From Pedobacter cryoconitis (GTDB taxonomy: Bacteria; Bacteroidota; Bacteroidia; Sphingobacteriales; Sphingobacteriaceae), in assembly GCF_003259615.1 (NCBI RefSeq), contig NZ_QLLR01000028.1, positions 20,604 through 84,603 on the forward strand: a stretch of DNA of 64,000 bases. Direction: 5' to 3'. The position numbers and the translations under genes are program-made. Each line of letters opens with the position of its first letter. Position 1 is the stretch's first letter. Shown here piece after piece: positions 1-8,479 of this stretch. A model generated the notes under the pieces. The model saw only the letters and a list, made by a program, of their open reading frames with translations, ran no database searches and was not told where the DNA came from.

Positions 1-42
1 TCGAGCTATTTATCTGAAATGACCTCATCAAAAGAGGATTAA
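1..42 (+). CDS. 3' end of an upstream prophage gene (partial)
   Basis: Only the last 13 codons are in the window. Frame 1 is the only forward frame open from base 1 and it stops with TAA at 40-42; the other two forward frames stop by base 22. The tail reads as a polar, Ser-rich C-terminus ending KED. It lies 23 bases before the tail tube gene on the same strand, so it is probably the preceding head-tail joining or tail gene. Function cannot be told. Confidence 0.5.
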   Translation, partial: SSYLSEMTSSKED

Positions 43-65
43 AATTCAAATAAATACAAAAAAAT

Positions 66-476
66 ATGAGTGCACCAATACTATTCAATGGATCTGATCT
101 ATTATTCTTCATCGGGGAGTTACCGATAGCAATGAGCAGATCATGCTCAATTAGCCTAAATGCAACACTTGTTGATGTCACGACTAAAGATTCAGGTAGT
201 TGGGGAGAGAGTATGCCAACCTCAAAGAAATGGACAGGAAGCTGTTCAGGCCTTGTAGTATGGAATGAAAACTTAGTGAAATTTACAGATGCTTTTATTA
301 ATAAAGAAATGCTTGCAGTATCATTTAAACAGCGTGTTGGAGAAGCTGGTGATATGATTTACAGTGGTAATTGCTTCTTAGAATCAATTGAAATTTCAGC
401 TGAACAAGATGCTGCGGTAACATTTACTATTAAAATGACTGGCACAGGAGCACTAGCTAAAACTATTAAAGCATAA
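66..476 (+). CDS. Phage tail tube (major tail) protein
   Basis: A 136-residue protein, the size of tail tube proteins of siphovirus-like prophages. It starts MSAPILFNGSD and looks all-beta, with the central pattern 'SWGESMPTSKKWTGSCSGL' typical of TP901-1-like tail tube proteins, in which a Trp/Gly-rich strand follows a 'TTKDSGSWGE' segment. It would polymerise into the tube through which DNA passes. The next gene starts on its last base (TAATG overlap), so the two are translationally coupled. No Shine-Dalgarno is seen; the start is preceded by an A-rich run as usual in this phylum. The assignment rests on sequence feel and on its place just before the chaperone genes and tape measure; a generic tail protein is the alternative. 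Confidence 0.7.
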   Translation: MSAPILFNGSDLLFFIGELPIAMSRSCSISLNATLVDVTTKDSGSWGESMPTSKKWTGSCSGLVVWNENLVKFTDAFINKEMLAVSFKQRVGEAGDMIYSGNCFLESIEISAEQDAAVTFTIKMTGTGALAKTIKA

Positions 477-862
477 TGAAAGGATTATTAAATATTGAAG
501 TCAATGGCCAAAAGATCATTGCTCTGTTTGGAATGTTCGCTATTAAGCTTTTAACTGAGAAAAGGAAAATCACAATGAACGAGATCGGTGATCTATTCAA
601 TGGGGTAGAAGACGATGCAATAAAAGCATTTGATCTAATGGTAGATCTTCTATGGTCTGGAATTATGAATCATAATCTAGTTAACGGTATTGAAGAAGCG
701 GTCAACTATCACAAATTATATAATGATTTTGGATCAGTGCCAGAAACCAAGTATAAGGACATTTTTGATAAGTTCTTAGAAACACAGATTTCTGGTAAAG
801 CTTTATCAGGAAGCAATGATGATATGGACAAAGAAGCAACAACTCCTGCTAAAAAAAAGTAG
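476..862 (+). CDS. Tail assembly chaperone, G-like product
   Basis: A 128-residue mainly helical acidic protein ending in a Lys run (PAKKK). Its place between the tail tube and the tape measure, and the overlap with a second small frame, match the lambda G/GT arrangement in which the short product and a frameshifted longer product chaperone the tape measure protein during tail assembly. Its last sense codons AAA AAG, preceded by A, form a canonical slippery heptamer directly before the TAG stop. A -1 slip would join it to the following frame and give a protein of about 229 residues. The start ATG overlaps the stop of the tail tube gene. Confidence 0.7.
   Translation: MKGLLNIEVNGQKIIALFGMFAIKLLTEKRKITMNEIGDLFNGVEDDAIKAFDLMVDLLWSGIMNHNLVNGIEEAVNYHKLYNDFGSVPETKYKDIFDKFLETQISGKALSGSNDDMDKEATTPAKKK
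851..859 (+). promoter_or_regulatory. Probable -1 ribosomal frameshift site (A AAA AAG)
   Basis: Eight A followed by G (851-859) lie in the zero frame as AAA AAA AAG immediately before the TAG at 860-862, which gives the X XXY YYZ heptamer A AAA AAG. The -1 frame is closed by TAA at 850-852 and open from 853 to the stop at 1162-1164. The two frames therefore overlap only in 853-862, exactly around the heptamer. After a slip the next codon would be GTA at 859. This is direct sequence evidence; that slippage occurs is inferred from the lambda G/GT precedent. Confidence 0.75.
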
Positions 863-882
863 AGTTTGTTGATCTGCTTGGG

Positions 883-1164
883 ATGGCAGTAGGTGAAATT
901 GGAATGAGTTTAAAAGATTTTTATTCAATCACTTACATAGAATACCATTACATCTGTAAAAGTTATATGGCTAAAGATGAACGTGAGTGGCTGAGAACGA
1001 GATTGCATGCAAGTTTAATGATCAATCTTCAAATGCCAAAAGATCAACATATCAAGCCAGAGGACTTATTTAGTTTACCATCAGATAAAATTATAAAGGA
1101 AAAAAAAGACCTTCCAACTCTAGAAGAAATGCTGAAAGCAGCAGAAAGATACCGAAAGGAATAA
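883..1164 (+). CDS. Tail assembly chaperone, T domain (made mainly by frameshift)
   Basis: As a free-standing ORF this encodes 93 residues from ATG at 883, but the frame is open back to 853 and can be entered by a -1 slip from the upstream gene. The extra residues are VEFVDLLG. The segment 'MAVGEIGMSLKDFYSITYIEY' resembles small phage tail-assembly chaperone domains, where a 'GLSPEDFWRLTPREF'-like helix pair is typical. No ribosome binding site precedes the ATG, which supports production as the C-terminal half of a GT fusion. It is followed by a hairpin and then the tape measure gene. Confidence 0.65.
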   Translation: MAVGEIGMSLKDFYSITYIEYHYICKSYMAKDEREWLRTRLHASLMINLQMPKDQHIKPEDLFSLPSDKIIKEKKDLPTLEEMLKAAERYRKE

Positions 1165-1186
1165 CAGGTTTAAGACCTGATTGAAG

Positions 1187-1218
1187 CCCCTTAACCTTAA
1201 AAAGATAAGGGGTTTTTT
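1187..1218 (+). terminator. Hairpin with T-run between tail chaperone and tape measure
   Basis: A 7-bp stem (CCCCTTA 1187-1193 with TAAGGGG 1206-1212), a 12-base loop, then six T. It looks like an intrinsic terminator inside the tail operon, so it probably attenuates transcription instead of ending it completely, or needs phage antitermination. Confidence 0.6.
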
Positions 1219-1232
1219 AATACAACAATACA

Positions 1233-3746
1233 TTGTCTGAGAATTTAAATTTCAAATTTACCGCTGACATATCATCATTTCAATCTGCAATCGCAACAGT
1301 CCAATCTGGTCTAAAAGCTACAGGCGAGAAGATGAAAGATATTGGTGGGCAATTGTCTACCTATGTTTCACTTCCTTTAGCTGCACTAGGTACTGCTGCA
1401 ATCAAAGCATTTGGAGACATTCAATCATTGAAGAATGGTTTAACTGCTGTTACTGGATCTGCTTCATTAGCTGAAAAGCAATTTATCAGGTTAAAAGATA
1501 TTGCAAGATTACCTGGATTAGGTTTGGAAGAGGCTGTCGCTGGATCGATTAATTTACAAGTAATTGGATTCAGTGCAGAAAAAGCTGAAAAGGCAATGAA
1601 GGCATTTGGTAATGCAGTTGCTACAGTTGGGAAAGGTAAAGAAGATTTTAAAGGAGCTCTTTATGGCCTTCAACAATTAGCGAACACTGATTTACCATTG
1701 GCCGAAGATTTAAACATCATCAAGGAACGGATACCACAGGTAACACCATTGTTAAAAGAAGCATTCGGTACGGCTCGTTCTGATGAATTAGCTAAAATGG
1801 GTATTACCTCTGCTCAACTTGTTGATACTATTATAGATGGTCTGGCCAAACTACCACCAGTAACAGGAGGTATTAATGCAGCGTTTGAAAACCTAGGCGA
1901 TGGTATAAAGAATAATCTGGCTGATGTTGGGCAAGTAATTAATAACGCATTTGATATTTCTGGAATCATTGACTCTGTTGTTGAGAGTATAACTGAGTTA
2001 GTAACCTATTTTAAAGATTTAAGTCCTGAAATTCAGAAGACCATAGTCATATTTGGTGGCTTAGGTGTGGTCATACCACCACTTTTAGTCGCATTAGGCG
2101 TATTTGTTGGAACAATTTTGCCTGCATTAATAGCTGGTTTTGCTGCATTATTATCACCCGTTGGTTTTGTTGTGGTTGCTATTGCTGGTGCAGCAGTTCT
2201 TATTGTTGAAAATTGGGATTCTGTTGTAGCATATTTCAAATCTGGTGAAGGTGCTGAAATTTGGCAAGGTATAAAGGATGGAGCGATAGAACTCTTCAAT
2301 TCATTGAAAAACATCTTTATTTCCATTAAAGATTTTGTTAAAACAGTATGGAATCTGATTGGTATTGATCTCATCGCAATTATAACAACGGCTTTTGGAG
2401 AAATAAAATCAATTATTGTAAATGTATTGGACGGTATTTCTGCAATAGTTAAAGTATTCACCTCAATATTTAAAGGTGATTGGGCTGGTTTAGGTGAAGG
2501 ATTAGCAACATTAACTCATGCTATCTGGAACGGTGTAGTAGATATCATCAAAAACGCACTGAAAATTACAGCCAACTTATTGGGTGCTTTTTTCAAAATC
2601 ATTGGAATGACTCAATTGGGCGATGCTTTATCCGCTACTTCTAAAGGGTATGATAAAATGTTTGATTCTATCAAATTTGGTGCTGACAAAGCGTCTAAAG
2701 CGATAAAATCACTTAAAAAAGAAGCTTTGTCTGATGATGAAGTTAGCCCTAAAACAACTGCTAAATCTGTAACCAAGAAATCAAAAGATGAAAAGAAGAT
2801 TGATGATGTTTATTCCAATTTAGAGATTGGTCTAAAACAGGTTGATGTTTCATTTCAAACAACATTCGATGAGAGAGCATTACAAAAGATTGGTGAATAC
2901 CAGCAAGCTATTAATGGCTTAATCAAAAATGGAGTTAATCCTTTATCTGACGCAGTAAAAGCGTTGCAGGAACAACAGCAAAGGCACGTTCAGTTACCTC
3001 AATTAAAAAATGCTCCTTCTGTTGCATCAGCTGCACCAGAAACAAGAAATTCTAAAGGTACTATAGGTGTAAAGTTTGATGGAACGAGAGCAAAAGATGC
3101 CTTCAAAGAAATCACTGATGAACAGCGTAAAATATTTAGAGAGACTCAAAAATTCAACGAAGAATTCAATTCAATGGTTACATCTGGATTGGGGACAGGT
3201 ATAGCTGACGCGTTTAATTCTATAGGTGAAGCTTTCGCAAGTGGTGGTAATGCAATGCAATCTTTCGGTGAATCAATCATCAAATCATTTGCGGGGTTTT
3301 TAAGTTCATTTGGTGATTTACTGATCAAATACGGTATTGCAGCAGTCATCAAAGGTAAATTGGATATAGCAGCAGCTTTGCCAGTAGTAGGTATAGGTGC
3401 AGGTATAGCAGCAATTGCAGCAGGTGCGGCTTTGAAATTAGCAGCAGGTGCATTTAGTGGTTTAATGGGAACGGGATCAAAAGGTTCATCATCAAAAGCC
3501 AGTAAAGAAAATCAAACTGCATTTGCAAATGGAGGTATTGTTTCAGGTCGTTTAACAAATGCAATGGTAGGTGAATATCCTTCAGCGGGACGTGGGAATC
3601 CTGAAATTATCGCACCATTAAATAAGCTTAAATCATTGATTGGTGAAACAGGTGGTATGAGTGGGGACGTAATATTTACTGTGCAAGGCGACAAGCTAGT
3701 AGGGGTCTTGAATAACTATAATAAACGTCAATATAGGGCAAGTTAA
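1233..3746 (+). CDS. Phage tail tape measure protein
   Basis: An 837-residue protein with the usual tape measure layout: an N-terminal helical region with 'GEKMKDIGGQLSTYVSLPL' and an Ala-rich domain resembling the tape_meas_nterm family (about residues 20-230, ending near 'NAAFENLGDGIKNNL'). A long hydrophobic stretch follows at about 270-325, then Lys-rich helical repeats, and a second hydrophobic Gly/Ala-rich segment near 700-745. It sets tail length and probably enters the membrane on DNA delivery. The start is TTG at 1233: a TAA at 1218 blocks the frame upstream and the first in-frame ATG is about 34 codons further in, inside conserved sequence. The stop overlaps the next start (TAATG). 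Confidence 0.9.
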   Translation: MSENLNFKFTADISSFQSAIATVQSGLKATGEKMKDIGGQLSTYVSLPLAALGTAAIKAFGDIQSLKNGLTAVTGSASLAEKQFIRLKDIARLPGLGLEEAVAGSINLQVIGFSAEKAEKAMKAFGNAVATVGKGKEDFKGALYGLQQLANTDLPLAEDLNIIKERIPQVTPLLKEAFGTARSDELAKMGITSAQLVDTIIDGLAKLPPVTGGINAAFENLGDGIKNNLADVGQVINNAFDISGIIDSVVESITELVTYFKDLSPEIQKTIVIFGGLGVVIPPLLVALGVFVGTILPALIAGFAALLSPVGFVVVAIAGAAVLIVENWDSVVAYFKSGEGAEIWQGIKDGAIELFNSLKNIFISIKDFVKTVWNLIGIDLIAIITTAFGEIKSIIVNVLDGISAIVKVFTSIFKGDWAGLGEGLATLTHAIWNGVVDIIKNALKITANLLGAFFKIIGMTQLGDALSATSKGYDKMFDSIKFGADKASKAIKSLKKEALSDDEVSPKTTAKSVTKKSKDEKKIDDVYSNLEIGLKQVDVSFQTTFDERALQKIGEYQQAINGLIKNGVNPLSDAVKALQEQQQRHVQLPQLKNAPSVASAAPETRNSKGTIGVKFDGTRAKDAFKEITDEQRKIFRETQKFNEEFNSMVTSGLGTGIADAFNSIGEAFASGGNAMQSFGESIIKSFAGFLSSFGDLLIKYGIAAVIKGKLDIAAALPVVGIGAGIAAIAAGAALKLAAGAFSGLMGTGSKGSSSKASKENQTAFANGGIVSGRLTNAMVGEYPSAGRGNPEIIAPLNKLKSLIGETGGMSGDVIFTVQGDKLVGVLNNYNKRQYRAS

Positions 3747-5737
3747 TGAGTTACGGTATCAAATATAAATGTGAATTCACTTCAACATTAAACAAAAATA
3801 TAAAGGTTTATATCCTTAAAAAGGATTATAATTCAGCACAGATTGAACTTAGAATGGGTGGTGAACCTGCTCGTATTAATTATACTGGTGGTTCAGAATC
3901 TAAGTTTGATATCATAAGAGGTAGCGAATGTATTCTGGAATTCTATTCCGAATATGATGGACAATTTCAGGAAATAATGCTTGCGGATGCTCAGGATTAT
4001 CAGGTGCAAATTTGGAAATCCGATCAAATGATTTGGCAAGGTTATGTAATTCAGGATAATTATTCTGAACCGTTTCTTGCTGCACCATACTTAGTTTCAA
4101 TTCGTGCAACTGATGGACTTGGTAATTTAAAGCATAATGATTTTATGGCTGATGATACTTCATTTTATTTAGATAAGATGACTTGTATTGAAGTGATCCA
4201 GAAATGTTTAGCTAAATTGAAAAATGGCACGCAGGTAATAACATCTGTTGATCTTTTTGAAACCAGAATTAGTAGATCAGAGGCAAATAATGAGGCTTTA
4301 AACTGTATTTCAGTTAACCCATATTTGTTCATTAAAGACGACTTAAACGCGCTTAAATGTAATGTGGCCTTATCTTATATACTAGAAGTTTTTAACGCTT
4401 ACATCTATTATAAAGCAGGTAAATACTACATTGAAAGACTTAGTTACAAACTGAATGATATAATCACTAGGCGTGTCTATAATATCAATTTTGATGGTTC
4501 AATATCTGCTGTTGTAAAATCTTACACGGAAAATATATCAAGAATAATAAGCAGGGACAGTGGATTGAGATTAATCAATGCTGATCATAATATCACTTAT
4601 CAAACACCATTTAATAAAGTTCAGATTGATTCTGATGTGGTGAATAGTAATAATATCGTTGTAAACTCATTCTTTAGAAATTGGAACAACAGTATTGGTA
4701 TTCCTTTCAATTGGGTAAAATCAGGAATATTCGCAATCAGTAAACTTACCTATATAACTACAGGTGATGCGATCAGAGTTACTCAGAAGGCAACAGATGC
4801 TCAGTTAAACTATACGACTAATAAACTAACTGCTGGTAATGTTAATTTTTCTGGATATAAAACCACAGCCAAATTATCTATAAAGTTTGCCTCAAATGGT
4901 AACGCAAGATTTATGGTTAAGGCTTCAACTGCAACAAAGAGCTATTACTTGTATTGTACCAGCTCTGTTCAGACTGGGGATATTACTGATCCAAATTTTG
5001 AATTTAAATACACTGGAAGTTGGAAAGATTATGCTACCCATTGTACCATAGAGAGAGGAACAGATTCTCGTTCTGAGATTGATGCTTGGTATGTAAGTAA
5101 TATCACCGATATGAATTTACCAGCAGATATCAAAAGTTTAGAGTTTTCATTATTGCCAGCTTTTGATACTAGCAAGTTTACTGGTGGATACAGAGTCCGA
5201 CAGTTTACACCAATCATTACCACTAGTGAGGCAAGTGATTATTATGGGCAGAGGTATAATATATCATCCAGTAAGGTAAACAGAGAAACTTTTACCGATT
5301 TAAAACCTGCTTTGGGGGAGTTTGGTAATGTTTCGTTAGTTAATCAAACCAGGTTAAATGATGATTTTACACTAAACTGGTACAGAGATGGGAAGACAGA
5401 AACTAGGCCATTATTAGAGCTCGTAGGACAAACCATTTTGAATCAATATAGATGCCCTTTTAGGCAGTTCTCAGGTAGTCTTTATGGTGAGTTTGATTTC
5501 TCTATGGTATATAAAATAAATGGATTAGACGGTAGATATATCCCTTTCAAAGCTGGGATAAGCTTAAAGTCTGATACAATAGATGTTGAATTTTTTGAAT
5601 TATTAAATGATACTGATGAGGTGTCAGATAAGATTGGGAAGGTTACAAATTATAAGGATTCAAATTATACAACTAATCCAGATCCGACAAGTGAGTACCG
5701 TCCGCAACCTAGTAGAAGCGGAGGTGGTAGAAATTAA
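3746..5737 (+). CDS. Large phage tail/baseplate protein
   Basis: A 663-residue protein directly after the tape measure gene and overlapping its stop by one base. Position, size and a beta-rich N-terminus ('YKCEFTSTLNKNIKVYILKKDY', then 'YDGQFQEIMLADAQDYQVQIW') fit the distal-tail and tail-associated proteins of siphoviruses. The middle (about 290-480) looks like a carbohydrate-binding-type beta sandwich. The C-terminus is low-complexity and Arg/Gly-rich (SRSGGGRN). I do not recognise a named family; a role at the tail tip or in receptor contact is inferred from gene order. Confidence 0.6.
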   Translation: MSYGIKYKCEFTSTLNKNIKVYILKKDYNSAQIELRMGGEPARINYTGGSESKFDIIRGSECILEFYSEYDGQFQEIMLADAQDYQVQIWKSDQMIWQGYVIQDNYSEPFLAAPYLVSIRATDGLGNLKHNDFMADDTSFYLDKMTCIEVIQKCLAKLKNGTQVITSVDLFETRISRSEANNEALNCISVNPYLFIKDDLNALKCNVALSYILEVFNAYIYYKAGKYYIERLSYKLNDIITRRVYNINFDGSISAVVKSYTENISRIISRDSGLRLINADHNITYQTPFNKVQIDSDVVNSNNIVVNSFFRNWNNSIGIPFNWVKSGIFAISKLTYITTGDAIRVTQKATDAQLNYTTNKLTAGNVNFSGYKTTAKLSIKFASNGNARFMVKASTATKSYYLYCTSSVQTGDITDPNFEFKYTGSWKDYATHCTIERGTDSRSEIDAWYVSNITDMNLPADIKSLEFSLLPAFDTSKFTGGYRVRQFTPIITTSEASDYYGQRYNISSSKVNRETFTDLKPALGEFGNVSLVNQTRLNDDFTLNWYRDGKTETRPLLELVGQTILNQYRCPFRQFSGSLYGEFDFSMVYKINGLDGRYIPFKAGISLKSDTIDVEFFELLNDTDEVSDKIGKVTNYKDSNYTTNPDPTSEYRPQPSRSGGGRN

Positions 5738-5749
5738 CAGAATAATACA

Positions 5750-6190
5750 TTGAAAATTAACAAATTAGGTAGGGATTTTATTTACCATGAAGAGGGAGTT
5801 GTACTCAAAGCATACCTAGACCAGGTTAAAATCCCAACAATAGGAGTAGGGTTTACCTTTTATCCAGGCACAGGTAAAAAAGTAAAAATGGGTGATAAAA
5901 TCACTCAGACAGAATGTGATCAGATATTTGATCAAATCATAAAAATATATGAAGAGGGTGTCAATGGTGCTGTTAAATTAGTTTTAACACAAAATCAGTT
6001 TAATGCATTGGTATCGCTATGTTTCAACATTGGTGTCGCTGCATTTAGCAAATCAACATTGGTGAAAAAGATTAACGCTAAATCTCCTATTGCTGAGATT
6101 GAAAAGTGGCTACTGGTATGGTGTAATGCAGGTGGTAGACCTATCCTGTTACCACGCAGAAAGCGGGAATTTAAATTGTATACATCATGA
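5750..6190 (+). CDS. Phage-type lysozyme (GH24 muramidase)
   Basis: A 146-residue endolysin that cleaves the MurNAc-GlcNAc bond of peptidoglycan. The T4-lysozyme catalytic triad is visible with its spacing: Glu15 (HEEG), Asp24 (AYLD) and Thr30 (PTIGVGFT); E-to-D is 9 and E-to-T is 15 residues, as in T4. The later 'LTQNQFNALVSLCFNIG' helix is also family-typical. There is no signal peptide, so it depends on the holin encoded next, whose ATG overlaps this stop (ATGA). The start is TTG at 5750, set in the same AATACATTG context as the tape measure start. Confidence 0.92.
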   Translation: MKINKLGRDFIYHEEGVVLKAYLDQVKIPTIGVGFTFYPGTGKKVKMGDKITQTECDQIFDQIIKIYEEGVNGAVKLVLTQNQFNALVSLCFNIGVAAFSKSTLVKKINAKSPIAEIEKWLLVWCNAGGRPILLPRRKREFKLYTS

Positions 6191-6615
6191 TATCAGAAAT
6201 TCTTAAACAGGCTGTAGTCTGGTTTTTAAAACTCTGTACTTTCATTTTGATTTATATAACCCCGATTCACTCAATTTTGATTACAGTCTATCTGCTATTG
6301 AGTTTTGACCTGGTCAGCGGAATAACAAAAGCGTTAAAAGTTGGAGAGAAAATAACAGCTGCAAAATTGAAATTATCAATAATCAAATTTATGTATTATA
6401 GCCTGGGCATAATTGCAGCATTCCAAATTGATACTGCTATGATCAGTCCTGATTCATTGTTATTGACCAGGATTATTGCTGGTTATATTACTATGGTAGA
6501 ATTTAAAAGTCTAATTGAAAATATCAGCGTTATCACTGGTAGAGATATTTGGATGGCAGTAAAAGATAAAATAATTGATATTTTTAATCTGAAGGTGATG
6601 AAGAAAGGGGAGTAA
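6187..6615 (+). CDS. Phage holin family protein
   Basis: A 142-residue membrane protein with about four hydrophobic segments (near residues 12-30, 32-46, 68-84 and 90-108) separated by a charged loop (KALKVGEKITAAKLKLS). This resembles the phage_holin_4 (TcdE/Cph1) family, which often carries a 'SFDLVSGITKA'-like motif. It overlaps the lysozyme stop by four bases, the classic lysis cassette arrangement. It would open the inner membrane at a set time to release the lysozyme. The C-terminal part is longer than in many holins. Confidence 0.82.
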   Translation: MISEILKQAVVWFLKLCTFILIYITPIHSILITVYLLLSFDLVSGITKALKVGEKITAAKLKLSIIKFMYYSLGIIAAFQIDTAMISPDSLLLTRIIAGYITMVEFKSLIENISVITGRDIWMAVKDKIIDIFNLKVMKKGE

Positions 6616-6618
6616 TTA

Positions 6619-7407
6619 TTACATTTTGGCTTTATTATATATATCTAATAAGTCAATATTATCATGCACATAAGGCTCAAGTCTGGTTCTGTAAAAATTC
6701 TTCAAATCACCTTTATATCCTTGCGTTTTTGAGTAAAAATTTAGGAGAAACAGTGATGGGTAAAATGCTATAGCTTGTGGTTCTGAATTTGCTTCAGCAC
6801 CTGTCTTAAGTCCAAATAAATTATTGGATTTTAAAATTGACATTTCAGCATGAAGTTGATAAACATCGTCAATACCAGTTAATTTACATAATTCATCGAC
6901 AAGCAAGATATATTTCTTGCCTACAAGAGTCGAGTTTGATTCTCCATAATCGAACACTTTGCAGTTTTCACACACATTATTAATCATTTTGGCTTGTGTA
7001 GGGGTTAAGTTTTTAAGGATATTAGTAAACAATAAATTTGTTTCATCAGCCGCTGGATTTGCAGACGCAACTAAAAGTCCAGCCCACATATCTTGCAATT
7101 CTTCTTTTTCACATAATGATCCTGATTCCAAAAAATCATTCATAATTCGTGGGTGAATAGTCAATTCATTATTTGTGAAATCAATTTTTTTGTCAGCCTT
7201 TTCAACCATCTCAATGATGTTTTTAAGTCGCCAATGCCTTACTTTGTCCTTTAAATATAGGCCAAATTCTTCTGTAGCGGGAAGACAAACACGACTTAAT
7301 ATTGCGCTTACGCCATCAAAAGATTTTTCTACAAATAACTTTACTGTTTCACCATAAGGTGCTATTCCAAATAGGTCTACTGATTTTGTAGTTGATTTTT
7401 CTTCCAT
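6619..7407 (-). CDS. Abi-alpha (DUF4393)-like protein, probable phage-carried defence gene
   Basis: A 262-residue soluble protein. An N-terminal helical segment ends in 'LPATEEFGLYLKDKVRHWRL'; a central block runs 'HPRIMNDFLESGSLCEKEELQ', 'DMWAGLLVASANP' and 'FTNILKNLTPTQAKMI'. This succession matches the Abi-alpha/DUF4393 family, in which 'L..MFA.LLA.A......HP.F..I...L.P.EA.I' is diagnostic. Family members are linked to abortive infection, but the mechanism is unknown. It is transcribed against the tail operon, four bases past the holin stop, the classic position of a lysogenic-conversion (moron) gene. Activity in superinfection exclusion is inferred. Confidence 0.7.
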   Translation of the reverse strand: MEEKSTTKSVDLFGIAPYGETVKLFVEKSFDGVSAILSRVCLPATEEFGLYLKDKVRHWRLKNIIEMVEKADKKIDFTNNELTIHPRIMNDFLESGSLCEKEELQDMWAGLLVASANPAADETNLLFTNILKNLTPTQAKMINNVCENCKVFDYGESNSTLVGKKYILLVDELCKLTGIDDVYQLHAEMSILKSNNLFGLKTGAEANSEPQAIAFYPSLFLLNFYSKTQGYKGDLKNFYRTRLEPYVHDNIDLLDIYNKAKM

Positions 7408-7484
7408 TCAATCTTAATTACTGCTTACCAATATTACAAAAACTTTTCAACATCATATTCGTTTACTAAAAATATTAGTAATAT

Positions 7485-7844
7485 TTGTATGTGGATTGGT
7501 CTGAGCAAACAATTGATAAATTTAATATTAGATGTAAATCGTTTATTACAGGTAATAAATATCTGAGGGGGCACACTTGTGATTGGGGCGAAATAATTAC
7601 CCTGGGTGCTGATAATTTTGTTCACATTAAGCTTGATTATATGAGTTCTCATTATCATGAAAAATGGATTACTGATAAAGCTTTGGAATATTGTGCAGCT
7701 TTTGTAAACAAGCTAAAACCTACAATACAAGAGTTTATGATTGAAAATAATCTTCCAACCCGACCTTTCACATTTAGATTTTTAATTGATAATAAGCCTA
7801 GTTTTCAATTTTTGACCGTTGAGAACGAAGTAGTATATAAATAA
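7485..7844 (+). CDS. Unknown prophage accessory protein, 119 aa
   Basis: I do not recognise this family. It is a soluble alpha/beta protein with aromatic-rich segments ('CDWGEIITLGADNFVHIKLDY') and no signal peptide or membrane span. It is first of three tightly spaced small genes (gaps of 7 and 2 bases) running divergently from the Abi-alpha gene. The frame begins with TTG at 7485 (TTG TAT GTG GAT); GTG at 7491 is an alternative start, and no ATG exists before residue 54, so the start is uncertain. Confidence 0.6.
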   Translation: MYVDWSEQTIDKFNIRCKSFITGNKYLRGHTCDWGEIITLGADNFVHIKLDYMSSHYHEKWITDKALEYCAAFVNKLKPTIQEFMIENNLPTRPFTFRFLIDNKPSFQFLTVENEVVYK

Positions 7845-7851
7845 TATCAGT

Positions 7852-8154
7852 ATGAATAACGATGTATATTTTGCGAATCGAGATAGGGTTTTAAAGCATT
7901 TTGTAAATGAAGCGATCAAATCTGGCTACTGGATTTATGAGCCTGACTCTAAAATGTGGTACACGCCAGAAGAATTTCTTCACAAATATTCTGATCGAAA
8001 ATTGAATCTAAGAGATGGTTGGTTAGATGCATTTAAAATAATGAATCCGCTTAGAGGCTTGGATGCTGCTGACACTATAGTTCAAAAAATCAATGAAAAG
8101 AAAGCTGGATTTCAGAAGAAAATACTTGAATATTATCAATCTAAAATCAAATAA
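7852..8154 (+). CDS. Unknown prophage accessory protein, 100 aa
   Basis: Unrecognised. Helical, charged, with an aromatic-rich centre ('SGYWIYEPDSKMWYTPEEFLHKY') that looks like a small globular interaction domain, and a Lys-rich amphipathic C-terminal helix. No signal peptide. It lies 7 bases after the previous gene and 2 bases before the next, so the three are one transcription unit. The ATG start follows an A-rich stretch, as usual here. Confidence 0.65.
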   Translation: MNNDVYFANRDRVLKHFVNEAIKSGYWIYEPDSKMWYTPEEFLHKYSDRKLNLRDGWLDAFKIMNPLRGLDAADTIVQKINEKKAGFQKKILEYYQSKIK

Positions 8155-8156
8155 CT

Positions 8157-8384
8157 ATGGAAACGCTATACTATAACACAGGAGAAATGATTCTTACTAT
8201 TAATTATCCAATTGATGAAAGTGGTCATTACTGCATAGAGACCGAATATGACACGGAGATAGGACATTTATTTGTTGATGGTATTAATGAAGCCACCCAA
8301 ACTCCAATTTGGAAAGGCACCACTGAAGAGGTGAATCAAATCGCTGCCGAATTAGGAGAATTTATAGAACGTTCTGATCTGTAA
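8157..8384 (+). CDS. Unknown small acidic prophage protein, 75 aa
   Basis: Unrecognised, strongly acidic (many Glu/Asp, very few Lys/Arg), small and soluble: the composition seen in DNA-mimic or inhibitor proteins of phages, though this is only suggestive. The N-terminal half is beta-like ('GEMILTINYPIDESGHYCIET') and the C-terminal half helical. It is the last gene before the phage-host junction region and starts 2 bases after the previous gene. Confidence 0.6.
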   Translation: METLYYNTGEMILTINYPIDESGHYCIETEYDTEIGHLFVDGINEATQTPIWKGTTEEVNQIAAELGEFIERSDL

Positions 8385-8400
8385 TTTTCCTTATGAGTCC

Positions 8401-8430
8401 AGGGGATTATTAGGGGATAAAAAAGGGGAT
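8401..8430. repeat. Three phased AGGGGAT copies near the prophage right end
   Basis: AGGGGAT occurs at 8401-8407, 8412-8418 and 8424-8430, spaced 11 and 12 bases, about one helical turn. They lie between the last phage-type gene and the first convergent host gene. Helically spaced short repeats next to a junction are what arm-type recombinase sites look like; an attachment-site role is inferred because the other end of the prophage is outside the window. Confidence 0.4.
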
Positions 8431-8479
8431 AAAATGCTCTAAAAATATATACTTTTCAACACTTTTAATTTTTAAAATA

